NCBI RefSeq assembly: GCF_011682065.1
Contig: NZ_VUYU01000022.1
Location: forward strand, 1-64,000
Direction: 5' to 3'
DNA: 64,000 bases
Source: Massilia rubra
GTDB taxonomy: Bacteria; Pseudomonadota; Gammaproteobacteria; Burkholderiales; Burkholderiaceae_D
Made by a program: the position numbers and the translations under genes. The notes below the pieces were generated by a model. That model was not told where the DNA came from. It did not search any database and was given only the letters and a program-made list of their open reading frames with translations. This document shows, one piece after another, positions 16,566 to 26,510 of the stretch (positions are counted from its first letter, which is position 1; each line of letters opens with the position of its first letter).

Positions 16566-17534
16566 TTAACGCGATTTGACGAACGGTTTGCCGATCGCTT
16601 TCGGCGCCACCGACTTGGCCATCAGGCCGGCCAGCACGATCACGGTGACCACGTACGGCACCATCTGGATCAGCGAGCCCGGAATGCGGCCGATGCCCGG
16701 CAAGTCCACGCCTTCGATCTGGATCTGCACCGCGCTGAAAAAGCCGAACATCATGCAGCCGAGCGCCGTGTACATCGGACGCCAGTTACCGAACACCAGC
16801 GCCGTCAGCGCCAGGTAGCCAGCGCCGGCCGACATATCGCGCAGGAAGAAACCACTTTGCACAATCGCCAGGTAAGCACCCGAGAACGAGCACAGGATGC
16901 CGGCCACCAGCATCGCCATGTAGCGCGTGGTGGCGACACTGACGCCGGCCGCGTCGGCCGCGTGCGGGTTTTCTCCACAGGCGCGCAGGCGCAGGCCAAA
17001 GCGGCTGTGGTAGATCACCCAGTGCACCAGCGGGATCAGCGCGAACGCCAGGTACACCAGCGCCGAATGGCCGCCGATCACGTGCCCGTAGAACCAGCCG
17101 ATGAAAGGAATGCCTTCGAGCGCCTGGGTGCCAGGCAAGACGATGTCGAACAGGCGCGCCTGGCCCAGGTCCGGCGTGCGGCCACCCTGCTGGTAGAAGA
17201 ACTGCGCCAGCACGAAAGTCAGGCCGCTCATGGCGATGTTGATCGCAATGCCGCCCACCAGCTGGTTGCCCTTCTGGGTGATGCTCACGTAACCCTGCAA
17301 CAGCGCCAGTGCGGCCGATACGGCCACGCCGGCAGCCACGCCGTACCAGGCGTTCTGCGTGGTGAAGGCGACAGCGGCCGAGACGAACGCGCTGGCGAGG
17401 ATCTTGCCCTCTAATGCGATGTCGACCACGCCGCTGCGTTCGGCGAACAGGCCGGCCATGGCGGCAAAAATCAGGACGGGTGCATTGCGGATCGTGGAGA
17501 CGACAATGCTGGCTAAATGGAGGTCTTCGAACAT
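16566..17534 (-). CDS. BMP-type ABC importer, permease 2 (NupQ/YufQ-like)
   Basis: Inner-membrane permease of 322 residues in the branched-chain amino-acid/ribose permease superfamily, with about eight to nine hydrophobic spans. The family signature region EDLHLASIVVSTIRNAPVLI...AERSGVVDIALEGKI opens the protein, and LRACGENPHAADAAGVSV contacts the ATPase. Its relatives (NupQ, YufQ) move purine and pyrimidine nucleosides. It is encoded three bases after the partner permease, in the order ATPase, permease 1, permease 2 on the minus strand. Substrate assignment to nucleosides rests on family and on the surrounding salvage genes. Confidence 0.9.
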   Translation of the reverse strand: MFEDLHLASIVVSTIRNAPVLIFAAMAGLFAERSGVVDIALEGKILASAFVSAAVAFTTQNAWYGVAAGVAVSAALALLQGYVSITQKGNQLVGGIAINIAMSGLTFVLAQFFYQQGGRTPDLGQARLFDIVLPGTQALEGIPFIGWFYGHVIGGHSALVYLAFALIPLVHWVIYHSRFGLRLRACGENPHAADAAGVSVATTRYMAMLVAGILCSFSGAYLAIVQSGFFLRDMSAGAGYLALTALVFGNWRPMYTALGCMMFGFFSAVQIQIEGVDLPGIGRIPGSLIQMVPYVVTVIVLAGLMAKSVAPKAIGKPFVKSR

Positions 17535-17537
17535 GGC

Positions 17538-18616
17538 TTATCCTTTGCGAATGTTAAGCAGCTTCAGGACAGCGGGCGCATACAGATTTTCCATCGCGCC
17601 GCAGAACAGGATGATCAGCCCCTGGATGAAGATGAAGGTCTCCTGCGGGATGTTCGGTTTTTCCAGCGACAGGTCGAAGCCGCCCTGGATCAGTGCACCG
17701 AACAAGACGCTCGAGAGGAAAATGCCGACCGGGTGCTGGCGTCCCATCAACGCGATCGCGATGCCGATAAAACCGGCGCCGGCCGGGAAGTTCAGGCTCA
17801 GGTAATGGGTCGAGCCCATGACCGAATTGACCGCGGCCAGGCCGGCCAGCGCGCCCGAAATGAGCATCGCCACGATGATCATGCGGCTGATCGAGACGCC
17901 CGCATAATGCGCCGCGCTTTGATTCAGACCCGTGGCGCGCAGCTGGTAGCCCCACGAGGAGCGCCACACCATCACGCCGTAGATGACCAGGGCGGCAATG
18001 GCGATCAGGAAGCTGACGTTGAGCGGAGTATCGCCCAGGACCGGGAACCATTCGTTCAGGCGCGGCATGGCGCCGGCGTCCGAGAACACGCGGCTGGCGG
18101 GGTTTTGCTGGCCTTCCGGGATCAGGTACTTGACGATGATGAAGTTCATCAGGCTGGCCGCGATGAAGTTGAACATGATCGTCGTGACCACCACATGGCT
18201 GCCGCGCTTGGCCTGCAGATAGCCGGGCAGCCAGGCCCAGGCCGCGCCGAACACCGCGCTGCCGAGCATGGCGGCGGGAATCAGGAGCCAGGCGGGCAGC
18301 GAGTGGTCGAGCGTGAGCATGACCACGGTCAGTCCCAGGCCGCCGACGTACATCTGGCCTTCGCTGCCGATGTTGAACAGGCCCGCCTTCATGGCGATCG
18401 ATACCGACAGGCCGGTAAAGATGAAGGTACTGGCGTAGAACAGCGTGTAGCTCAGGCCCTCCGGGTTGATGACGGCGCTGTCGATCAGGATGCGCAGCGA
18501 TTCGGTCGGGCTTTCGCCGAGCAGGTGGATCACCAGCGCGGCCACCAGCAAAGCCGATAACAGGTTCAGTACAGGCAGGACAAACGCGCTTGCCCAGCGT
18601 GGGAGTTCGGTCGTTT

Positions 18617-18620
<4 letters not shown>
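17538..18620 (-). CDS. BMP-type ABC importer, permease 1 (NupP/YufP-like)
   Basis: A 360-residue permease with about nine to ten hydrophobic spans and an N-terminal extension typical of the longer subunit. The motif GLFNIGSEGQMYVGG is characteristic of this permease class, and LRATGLNQSAAHYAGVS forms the ATPase-coupling region. The start overlaps the ATPase stop by four bases (ATGA), so they are translationally coupled. It pairs with the downstream permease to form the channel of a nucleoside-type importer. Confidence 0.9.
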
Positions 18621-20146
<1,526 letters not shown>

Positions 20147-20182
20147 AGCGGTCAGTGGTAAGAGATAAAGGTAAATGAGTTC

Positions 20183-20224
20183 AAAAGCGCGCCGGACCAG
20201 TCAAGACTGGTGCGGCGCGCTTTT
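20183..20224 (-). terminator. Intercistronic attenuating terminator after the binding-protein gene
   Basis: AAAAGCGCGCCG and its complement flank a second complementary pair, ACCAGTC/GACTGGT, giving a long nearly perfect hairpin bounded by A4 and T4. It would partially stop leftward transcription between the binding protein and the ATPase/permease genes, the usual way to make more binding protein than transporter. Confidence 0.8.
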
Positions 20225-20243
20225 CTGAGAAGCGGGGGAGAAT

Positions 20244-21239
20244 CTAGACCGGGCAGCTGCTGCCAGCGCGGTAGTCGACCACTTTGACCTTGCCGCTGAT
20301 GATATTGGCCTTGGCTTCGTTGACGCGCTTTTCGATTTCCGGCGTGACGACCGCACGGTTATCCTTGTCCAGCGCCCAATCGACGCCGCCTTCTTTCAAG
20401 CCTTTGTAGGTGACGCCGGCTTTCCAGGTGTTGTTCTTCATCTGCATGAAAGAATCGTAGATCGCCAGGTCGACCCGCTTGACCATGGAGGTCAGCATGG
20501 TACCCGGATGCAGGTAGTTCTGGTTCGAGTCGACGCCGATGGCCAGCTTGCCTTTTTCCTTGGCCGTTTGCAGGGTGCCCATGCCGCTGCCGCCGGCAAC
20601 GGCGAAGACAACGTCCACGCCGCGGTCGAACTGCGCGCGCGCCAGCTCACCGCCCTTGGCCGGGTCGTTCCAGGCCGCGCTGGTGGTGCCGACCATGTTT
20701 TGCATGACTTCGATTTTCGGATTGGTCGCTTTTGCGCCCTGGCTGTAGCCGCAGGCGAAAGTGCGGATCAGCGGAATGTCCATGCCGCCCACGAAACCGA
20801 TTTTCTTCGACTTCGACGCGATGGCGCCGGCCACGCCGGCCAGGTACGAGCCTTCTTCTTCCTTGAACAGGATCGAGTTGACGTTCGCGCCCTTGGCAAC
20901 GGCGTCGATCAGCACGAAGCGCACGTTCGGGAATTCCTGCGCGACCTTCTGCACGGCCTGCGTCTGCGAGAAGCCGACGGCGGCGATCAGGTCGAGCTTT
21001 TTGCGCGCCAGGCCGCGCAGCACTTGTTCGGCCTGGGTATCGCTGCTGGCCTGCGCCTCGATGTATTTGATGTTGGTCTCTTTCTTGAAGCGCTCGGCGC
21101 CTTCGAAAGCGGACTGGTTGAACGACTTGTCGAACTTGCCGCCGGCGTCGTACACGATGCCCAGTTTCGGGTCGGCAGCCGTGGCGCTGGCGGCGACGCA
21201 CAGCGCCGCGATCGTGATACTAAGTTGCTTTAATTTCAT
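20244..21239 (-). CDS. BMP-family (PnrA/NupN-like) nucleoside-binding protein
   Basis: Periplasmic substrate-binding subunit of 331 residues with a Sec signal peptide (about 1-22, ending ASATA) and no lipobox. The BMP-family hallmarks are the strand LGIVYDAGGKFDKSFNQSAFEG at the mature start, VGFVGGMDIPLIRTFACGYSQG in the middle and IGVDSNQNY towards the end. Relatives bind purine nucleosides (PnrA) or nucleosides generally. A good Shine-Dalgarno (AGGAG) precedes the ATG. The gene follows transaldolase by 79 bases on the same strand and leads the ABC operon. The shared nucleoside promoter upstream of transaldolase could drive all five genes. Confidence 0.92.
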   Translation of the reverse strand: MKLKQLSITIAALCVAASATAADPKLGIVYDAGGKFDKSFNQSAFEGAERFKKETNIKYIEAQASSDTQAEQVLRGLARKKLDLIAAVGFSQTQAVQKVAQEFPNVRFVLIDAVAKGANVNSILFKEEEGSYLAGVAGAIASKSKKIGFVGGMDIPLIRTFACGYSQGAKATNPKIEVMQNMVGTTSAAWNDPAKGGELARAQFDRGVDVVFAVAGGSGMGTLQTAKEKGKLAIGVDSNQNYLHPGTMLTSMVKRVDLAIYDSFMQMKNNTWKAGVTYKGLKEGGVDWALDKDNRAVVTPEIEKRVNEAKANIISGKVKVVDYRAGSSCPV

Positions 21240-21318
21240 GACTTAACTCCTGGAAAGCGATATTGTACCCGGCACACCGGCTGCGATGGGGCGAAAGGAA
21301 TGCGTAAGCTTAACGACA

Positions 21319-22398
21319 CTAAGCAAGCAAAGCCAGCAAATTGGCGTGTGCTTGCTCGAATTGTGTCAGGCCGGCGCGCAAGAGGTCGTTACCAATTGTA
21401 TCGAGTGCGATGCCGTGCCGCCCCAGTTGCGTCAATACGGCGCGCGCCTGGTCGACGTCCTCAATGAGCGACAGGCGCGCTTCGCCGTGCTCGCGAAAGG
21501 CCGTCAGGGTCGCATCGGGCACCGTATTGACGGTGTCCGCGCCGATCAATTCTTCAACGTAGGTCACGTCGCGCATGGCCGGATCCTTGACGCCGGTGCT
21601 GGCCCACAGCAGCCATTGCGGCGTGGCGCCGAAGGCGGTGAAGATGGCAAAGCCGGCGTCGTTCCTGAACTCGTGATACGCCACGCGCGCGGCGGCAATG
21701 GCCGCCTTGCCGCGCAGGGCCGCCGCGGCTGGCGGCAGCAGCGCGTCGACGGCGGCGTCGACCCGGCTGATAAACATGCTGGCCACGCTGGCGATGCGCT
21801 GCACCGACAGTTTCGCTTCCAGGCGGCGCGCCAGTCCGCGCCGGTGCGCCGCGCGCACGGCGGCCAGCTGGGTGGCGCTGAAAATGAGGGTGACGTTGAC
21901 GTTGATGCCGGCATAGATCACTTCTTCGAGCGCCGCGATGCCCGCTTCGGTGGCGGGAATCTTGATCATCGCATTCGGCCGGCCGATGGCCGCCCACAGG
22001 CGCACCGCATCGGCCACCGTGCCAGCGCAATCGTGCGCCAGGCGCGGCGCGACTTCAAAGCTCACAAAACCGGCGCGGCCGCCGCTGGCGGTATACAGGG
22101 GCGCGAACAGGTCGCACGCGGCTTGCACGTCGGGCAGCGCCAGCGCTTCGAAACGCGCTTCCGGCTCAGGGAAGGCCGCGCGCAGCGCCGGCAGCGCGGC
22201 CCGGTAGGCGGGGTCGCTGCGGATCGCGTTGTAGAAAATGGCGGGATTCGAGGTCACGCCCTGAACGCCGTCGTCGGCAATCCAGCGCGCCAGTTGGCCC
22301 GATGCGATCAAATCGCGACTGAGGTTGTCGAGCCAGATTTGCTGGCCGAGGCCGGCAACGGCCTTCAGGCGGCTGGCGGATGCACTAAGTTGGTTCAT
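21319..22398 (-). CDS. tal: Transaldolase (mycobacterial/cyanobacterial-length subfamily)
   Basis: Moves a dihydroxyacetone unit between sedoheptulose-7-phosphate and glyceraldehyde-3-phosphate in the pentose-phosphate pathway, which disposes of ribose-5-phosphate. The protein has 359 residues. Signature WLDNLSR near residue 22, GVTSNPAIF near 48, and MIKIPAT with the Schiff-base Lys near 145 are all present. An N-terminal GLGQQIWLDN layout and ~360-residue length match the longer Tal subfamily rather than E. coli TalB. Located between a nucleoside-type importer and a nucleoside-type promoter, it fits handling of pentose from imported nucleosides. AGGAAA lies before the ATG. Confidence 0.9.
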   Translation of the reverse strand: MNQLSASASRLKAVAGLGQQIWLDNLSRDLIASGQLARWIADDGVQGVTSNPAIFYNAIRSDPAYRAALPALRAAFPEPEARFEALALPDVQAACDLFAPLYTASGGRAGFVSFEVAPRLAHDCAGTVADAVRLWAAIGRPNAMIKIPATEAGIAALEEVIYAGINVNVTLIFSATQLAAVRAAHRRGLARRLEAKLSVQRIASVASMFISRVDAAVDALLPPAAAALRGKAAIAAARVAYHEFRNDAGFAIFTAFGATPQWLLWASTGVKDPAMRDVTYVEELIGADTVNTVPDATLTAFREHGEARLSLIEDVDQARAVLTQLGRHGIALDTIGNDLLRAGLTQFEQAHANLLALLA

Positions 22399-22593
22399 GG
22401 CAATTTTCCTGGCGAACTATGTCGTATTGTTGCAACAACTCATGTGGCGAAAATTACGCGTCTTTTTGTGCAGAACCTTGCTCGCCAGGCCCCCTCTGGC
22501 CGGGCCGGTGGTATCGCCATGTTCGCTATGCCCGGGATTGCGTATGGCTAGGGAATATTGCGCTGCGCCAAATGGCACAGGCACAGTTTTAGA

Positions 22594-22664
22594 ACTATGC
22601 ATCAGCACTAATATGTATGGCAAATACGATTTTGCTTCGTCATTTATATGATCGAAATATAAAT
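22594..22664 (-). promoter_or_regulatory. Nucleoside-regulon operator and leftward promoter, site B
   Basis: On the minus strand the palindrome ATTTATAT-TTCGATC-ATATAAAT (22642-22664) is followed, after exactly 18 bp, by -35 TTGCCA (22623-22618), an 18-bp spacer, and TG-CATAGT as -10 (22599-22594). The 16-base stretch GTATTTGCCATACATA covering the -35 is identical to that at 33687-33702. Predicted start is near 22588, about 190 bases ahead of transaldolase. Confidence 0.78.
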
Positions 22665-22712
22665 GAAAACGCAATTGCCATGATTTCGGGTCAATTCTTT
22701 TCATGCTACGAT
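22642..22712 (+). promoter_or_regulatory. Candidate rightward promoter sharing operator B
   Basis: The extended -10 TGC-TACGAT at 22707-22712 lies on the other side of operator B. It is at the same distance from the palindrome centre (about 56.5 bp to the hexamer centre) as the leftward -10. No good -35 is seen, which would fit activator dependence. It points at the second TonB receptor. The leader from about 22719 to 22873 has no ORF and begins with GCAACAAA, as seen in the first receptor leader at 2243. Confidence 0.5.
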
Positions 22713-22873
22713 GCCCAAGCAGCAACAAAATACGGACGGGAGCGCAGTCGCAGCAGGGTGATCAGGGCCATTTTGTGCGCTGCAAGGCGCTTGAAAGCCA
22801 GGGTTGGCCCATGCCGATGCGAACCGGGACGCAGGTTTCATCAAATGGTTCATCGACCTAAGGAATTACCTAC

Positions 22874-25165
22874 ATGACAATCAAGAGCAAGCAGTTCGCC
22901 ACCCGTTCGCTGATCGCCCTGGCCGTCGCCAGCGCCTTTCCGTTGCACGTTGCGATGGCACAGGACAAGCCAGCCGAACAAGCCAGGCCGCAAGCCGGCC
23001 AGCTGGAAACCGTCATCGTGACCGCGCAGCGCCGTTCCGAGAACATCAAGGATGTGCCGATGGCGATCACCACGCTCAAAGGCGAAAAGCTCGACGTGCT
23101 GACCTCGGGCGGGCAGGATATCCGCTTCCTGTCGGGCCGCACGCCAAGCCTGAACATCGAATCCGACTACGGCCGTTCGTTCCCGCGTTTTTACATCCGT
23201 GGCCAGGGCAATACCGACTTTGACCTGAACGCATCGCAGCCGGTCGGCCTGGTGGTCGACGACATCGTGCAGGAAAGCCCGATGTTGAAGGGCTTCCCGG
23301 TGTTCGACGTCGACCAGGTCGAAGTGCTGCGCGGCCCGCAGGGCACCCTGTTCGGCCGTAACTCGCCGGCCGGCGTGATCAAGTTCGACTCGGCCAAGCC
23401 GCAGATCGGCAAGTCCGACGGCTACGCCACCATCGGCATCGGCAACTACCGCGCGCGCAACCTGGAAGGCGCGGTCAACCTGCCGATCAGCGACACTGTC
23501 GCCGCGCGCATCTCGGTGCAGTCGCAGAACCGCGACGACCGCGTTCACAACGGCCGTCCGGGCAACGGCACCAAGAATTTCGAAGGCTACCACGATGACG
23601 CGCTGCGCCTGCAAGTGCTGGTCAAGCCGACCAGCGCCTTCAGCGCCCTGTTCAACGTGCATGCGCGCGACATGGATGGCAGCGCCACCCTGTTCCGCTC
23701 GAATATCCTCAAAAAGGGCAGCAATGAACTGGTCGACGGCTTCGAATACGGCCGTTACGACACCGACGGCGTGAACGAACAGCGCCTCAGCACCGAAGGC
23801 GCCAGCATGCGCCTGCGCCTGGACCTCTCCGGCGTGACGCTGCACTCGATCACCGGTTACGAGTCGGCCGACTTCTACAGCCGCGCCGACGTCGACGGCG
23901 GCTACGGCGCCGTGTACGCGCAGCCAATGGGTCCGAGCTACGCCAACCAGGCCGCGTTCATCCCGTTCGTGGTCGAAACCGCGGATGTGCTGCCGAAGCA
24001 TCGCCAGTTCACCCAGGAGTTCCGCGCGGAGTCGGTCAACAGCGGCCCGCTGCAGTGGATCGCCGGCCTGTTCTACTTCAACGAAGACATCCAGATCGAC
24101 AGCATCAGCTTCGATTCGCTCGCGCCCGGCAATCCGCAGAACCCGTTCTTCGCGACCCAGACCCAGGACACCAAATCGTGGGCGGCTTTCGGTTCGCTGA
24201 ACTACACCGTGTCCGACAAGTTCAAGCTGCGCAGCGGCCTGCGCTACACCAACGACAAGAAGAACTTCGCCGCCAAGCGGGTTGAGTTGACCACTGCCGG
24301 TCCTTTCGGCATCAGCAACGACTCGAAGAACGTCAGCTGGGATATGTCCGGCACCTACGCCCTGAGCGCCGATTCCAACCTGTTCGCCCGCATCGCCACC
24401 GGCTATCGCGCACCGAGCATGCAGGGTCGCCTGAACGGCCTGGCCGATCGTCCATCGTTCGCCGAAGCCGAAAAAGTGCTGTCGTACGAAGCCGGTATCA
24501 AGCAGGACCTGTTCAACCGCCGCGCGCGTTTGTCGGCCAGCGTGTTCCAGTACCGCGTCAAGGACAAGCAGCTGACCGCCGGTTCGGGCCAGATCAACAT
24601 GAACCAGTTGATCAACGCCGACAAGGTGACCGGGCAGGGCGTGGAGCTGGACTTCCAGGCCAACCTGTCGGATGCACTGCGCATGACCCTGGGCGGCAGC
24701 TACAACAACACCGAGATCAAGGATTCGGACCTGTTCGTCCAGACCTGCGGCAATGAGCCGAACACCAAGGGTGTAAATGGTTGCACCCCGACCGGCGTGC
24801 CAGGCCCGTTTGCGTACACGCAAAAACTGAACGGCAATCCGCTGCCGCGCGCACCGAAGTGGCAAGGTAACTTCACCTTGCGCTACAGCGTGCCGGTGGC
24901 GAATGGCGAATTCTTTGCGTACACCGACTGGGCGTACCGCAGCACCTACAATATGTTCCTGTACGAAGCCAAGGAATACAAGGCCAAGTCGCTGCTCGAA
25001 GGTGGCCTGCGCATGGGCTACAAGTGGGATAACTACGAAGTGGCGGCTTTCGCGCGCAACATCACCGACAAGGTACAGTCGGTCGGCGCGATCGACTTCG
25101 ATAACCTGACCGGTATCGTCAACGAGCCACGCACCCTGGGCGTGCAGGTGAAAGCGACGTTCTAA
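22874..25165 (+). CDS. TonB-dependent receptor (second)
   Basis: Outer-membrane active transporter of 763 residues. It has a signal peptide (about 1-29, ending AMAQD), a TonB-box-like stretch LETVIVTAQRR (about 47-57), a plug domain (about 60-170, with FYIRGQGNTDFD and VEVLRGPQGTLFGRN), a 22-strand barrel, and terminal VKATF. Length and motifs are standard for the IroN/iron-complex to general receptor class; no substrate can be read from the sequence. The divergent nucleoside-regulon operator and the neighbouring nucleoside importer suggest nucleoside or nucleobase uptake across the outer membrane. AAGGA precedes the ATG. Confidence 0.9.
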   Translation: MTIKSKQFATRSLIALAVASAFPLHVAMAQDKPAEQARPQAGQLETVIVTAQRRSENIKDVPMAITTLKGEKLDVLTSGGQDIRFLSGRTPSLNIESDYGRSFPRFYIRGQGNTDFDLNASQPVGLVVDDIVQESPMLKGFPVFDVDQVEVLRGPQGTLFGRNSPAGVIKFDSAKPQIGKSDGYATIGIGNYRARNLEGAVNLPISDTVAARISVQSQNRDDRVHNGRPGNGTKNFEGYHDDALRLQVLVKPTSAFSALFNVHARDMDGSATLFRSNILKKGSNELVDGFEYGRYDTDGVNEQRLSTEGASMRLRLDLSGVTLHSITGYESADFYSRADVDGGYGAVYAQPMGPSYANQAAFIPFVVETADVLPKHRQFTQEFRAESVNSGPLQWIAGLFYFNEDIQIDSISFDSLAPGNPQNPFFATQTQDTKSWAAFGSLNYTVSDKFKLRSGLRYTNDKKNFAAKRVELTTAGPFGISNDSKNVSWDMSGTYALSADSNLFARIATGYRAPSMQGRLNGLADRPSFAEAEKVLSYEAGIKQDLFNRRARLSASVFQYRVKDKQLTAGSGQINMNQLINADKVTGQGVELDFQANLSDALRMTLGGSYNNTEIKDSDLFVQTCGNEPNTKGVNGCTPTGVPGPFAYTQKLNGNPLPRAPKWQGNFTLRYSVPVANGEFFAYTDWAYRSTYNMFLYEAKEYKAKSLLEGGLRMGYKWDNYEVAAFARNITDKVQSVGAIDFDNLTGIVNEPRTLGVQVKATF

Positions 25166-25187
25166 GCATCGACTGATGCCGCAACCT

Positions 25188-25224
25188 GCCCCGCATGTCG
25201 CAAGATGTGCGGGGCTGTTTTTTT
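25188..25224 (+). terminator. Rho-independent terminator after the second TonB receptor
   Basis: GCCCCGCA (25188-25195) pairs with TGCGGGGC (25208-25215), followed by TG and seven T. The T-run runs directly into AGGAAG, the ribosome-binding site of the next gene, so read-through could feed that gene. Confidence 0.88.
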
Positions 25225-25233
25225 AGGAAGAAC

Positions 25234-25713
25234 ATGAAATCGATCCATGCCCTGGTCGCCGGCGCAGCGCTGTGCGGCATATGCTCGGTCGCAGTGGCGC
25301 AGACCAAAACAGATGCAATGTGCGCGGTGATCGACAGTTTTGCCGAAGGCATCGCAGTCGGCGAAACGCGCTCGATGGAACTGGAGACGCAATATGGTGG
25401 TAGCGTCAATCAGATCGCATCGAAGAGCTGCAAGCCATCCGTCATGGATGCGAAAGGCCGGGCAATCTGCGAGTGGATGATGCAGAACACCTCGTTCGAG
25501 TTCATGGAGCATAACATCTCGCGTGTCGTCAAGTGCGTGACCAAGGGCATGGAGTTGATCCGCAAAGATGTCTACGTCAAGTCGCTGTCCGGTGAATTCT
25601 CGGTCTATCGGCCGCAGGCCGACATCCAGGTGACATACCAGTTCAATTCCCCGCATGACAAGCGCAATTTCTTCGCCATTCGCATCAAGGGCGTGGAGCC
25701 CGAAGAAGACTAG
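25234..25713 (+). CDS. Secreted protein of unknown function
   Basis: The gene is not recognised. The ATG after AGGAAG gives 159 residues with a Sec signal peptide (about 1-21, ending SVAVAQ). The mature part is small and holds four or so cysteines (in TDAMCAVID, SCKPS, AICEWM and VVKCVTKG), suggesting disulphide bonds in the periplasm. It ends with an acidic EPEED tail. A diverged, truncated copy of its middle (residues 62-99) lies 458 bases downstream at 25991-26104, so the gene has been duplicated. It has no evident link to nucleoside use. The only promoter signal seen is read-through of the preceding terminator. Confidence 0.6.
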   Translation: MKSIHALVAGAALCGICSVAVAQTKTDAMCAVIDSFAEGIAVGETRSMELETQYGGSVNQIASKSCKPSVMDAKGRAICEWMMQNTSFEFMEHNISRVVKCVTKGMELIRKDVYVKSLSGEFSVYRPQADIQVTYQFNSPHDKRNFFAIRIKGVEPEED

Positions 25714-25727
25714 GGCGCCGCCCCGGT

Positions 25728-25986
25728 ATCGGGTAAGATTCCCCGGCCCCCTGACGGGTCTACCGTAGAAACCATTCAAACAGCTGTCAATCTGTGGTCG
25801 CTCATCGGCGTCGTCGTCATCATCGTCGGCTACGTACTGCGCCTGCATCCCGTGCTGGTGGTCGTCGCCGCCTGCGGGGCCACCGGCCTGGCCGTGGCGA
25901 TGCCGGTCGAAGCGCTGCTTGCTTCGCTCGGCGCCGCCTTCATCAAGACGCGCAAGCTGCCGATGATCCTGCTGCTGCCACTGGCA
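25728..25986 (+). pseudogene. Truncated duplicate of the DUF969 gene 5' end
   Basis: Bases 25774-25986 match the first 71 codons of the intact DUF969 gene (from 28240) at 192 of 213 positions by hand count. The start codon has become ATT, and the frame runs open into unrelated sequence. Upstream, ATCGGGTAAGATT and following bases at 25728-25749 match 28146-28167 at 20 of 22 positions, so the repeat includes the DUF969 upstream region. The copy has lost part of the spacer that precedes the intact gene. Confidence 0.8.
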
Positions 25987-25990
25987 GGTA

Positions 25991-26104
25991 GCATCGAAGA
26001 GCCGCAAGCCATCCGCGATGGATGCGCAAGGCCGCGCAATCTGCGAGTGGATGATAAAGAACAGCTCGTTCGAGTTCATGGACCACACTATGTCACGCGT
26101 GGTG
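25991..26104 (+). pseudogene. Truncated duplicate of the unknown secreted protein gene
   Basis: These bases match codons 62-99 of the gene at 25234-25713 at 97 of 114 positions by hand count, and stay open in its frame (ASKSRKPSAMDAQGRAICEW). It is fused directly to the DUF969 fragment but in a different reading frame, so no combined protein is made. Many changes are synonymous or conservative. That suggests the donor copy was functional for some time before truncation. Confidence 0.8.
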
Positions 26105-26510
26105 GCCCAGGATGCCTCCCCCTCGCACAGGGTTGAATTTGAGAACTATTGATGTTAAACTAATCTTGACAGCGGATTAATAGTCCTCCTTCCCACCCGT
26201 TCCGGCGCACGCCATGTACAAGCAATAACTCCCCTCCGCCCGATGTACCGACCGCCCTCGTGACCCTCACGACCAGCGGCGTATCCGTGTGCGGCCGCGC
26301 AGTCACCACTGCGGCCGCAGCAAGCTTGTTTCCGCGCCCGAACGGTGCCGCACCGATCCCGGGTGCGCGCCAGTGTGTCGACGCGCGGCGTAACAGCCGG
26401 CGAAACCGCCTTTCCAGCCCCGCCAGACGCACTTGCCGCGTCGCGGCGCCGCATGCGGTCCACGCGCTACGCCTTCGCCCACCTTCCGTTGAACAGATCG
26501 AATCGACCGC
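26105..26510 (+). other. Non-coding leader region before the ABC-F gene
   Basis: No convincing gene. A possible promoter has TTGAAT (26133-26138), a 17-base spacer and TAAACT (26156-26161). Downstream, two GCGGCCGC octamers (26291-26298 and 26311-26318) can pair into a 9-bp stem with a 12-base loop. The implied leader is over 300 bases, long enough for translation-dependent attenuation as in some ABC-F resistance genes, but no clear leader peptide was identified. Confidence 0.35.

Noticed and set aside
25774-26136. Open frame running through the DUF969 fragment as a real short gene
   Set aside because: ATG has become ATT, the frame runs into out-of-frame sequence from another gene, and only the fragment is conserved.
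26290-26319. Twin GCGGCCGC palindromes as a specific protein-binding site
   Set aside because: GC-only octamers are common in DNA of this composition; noted only as a possible hairpin.
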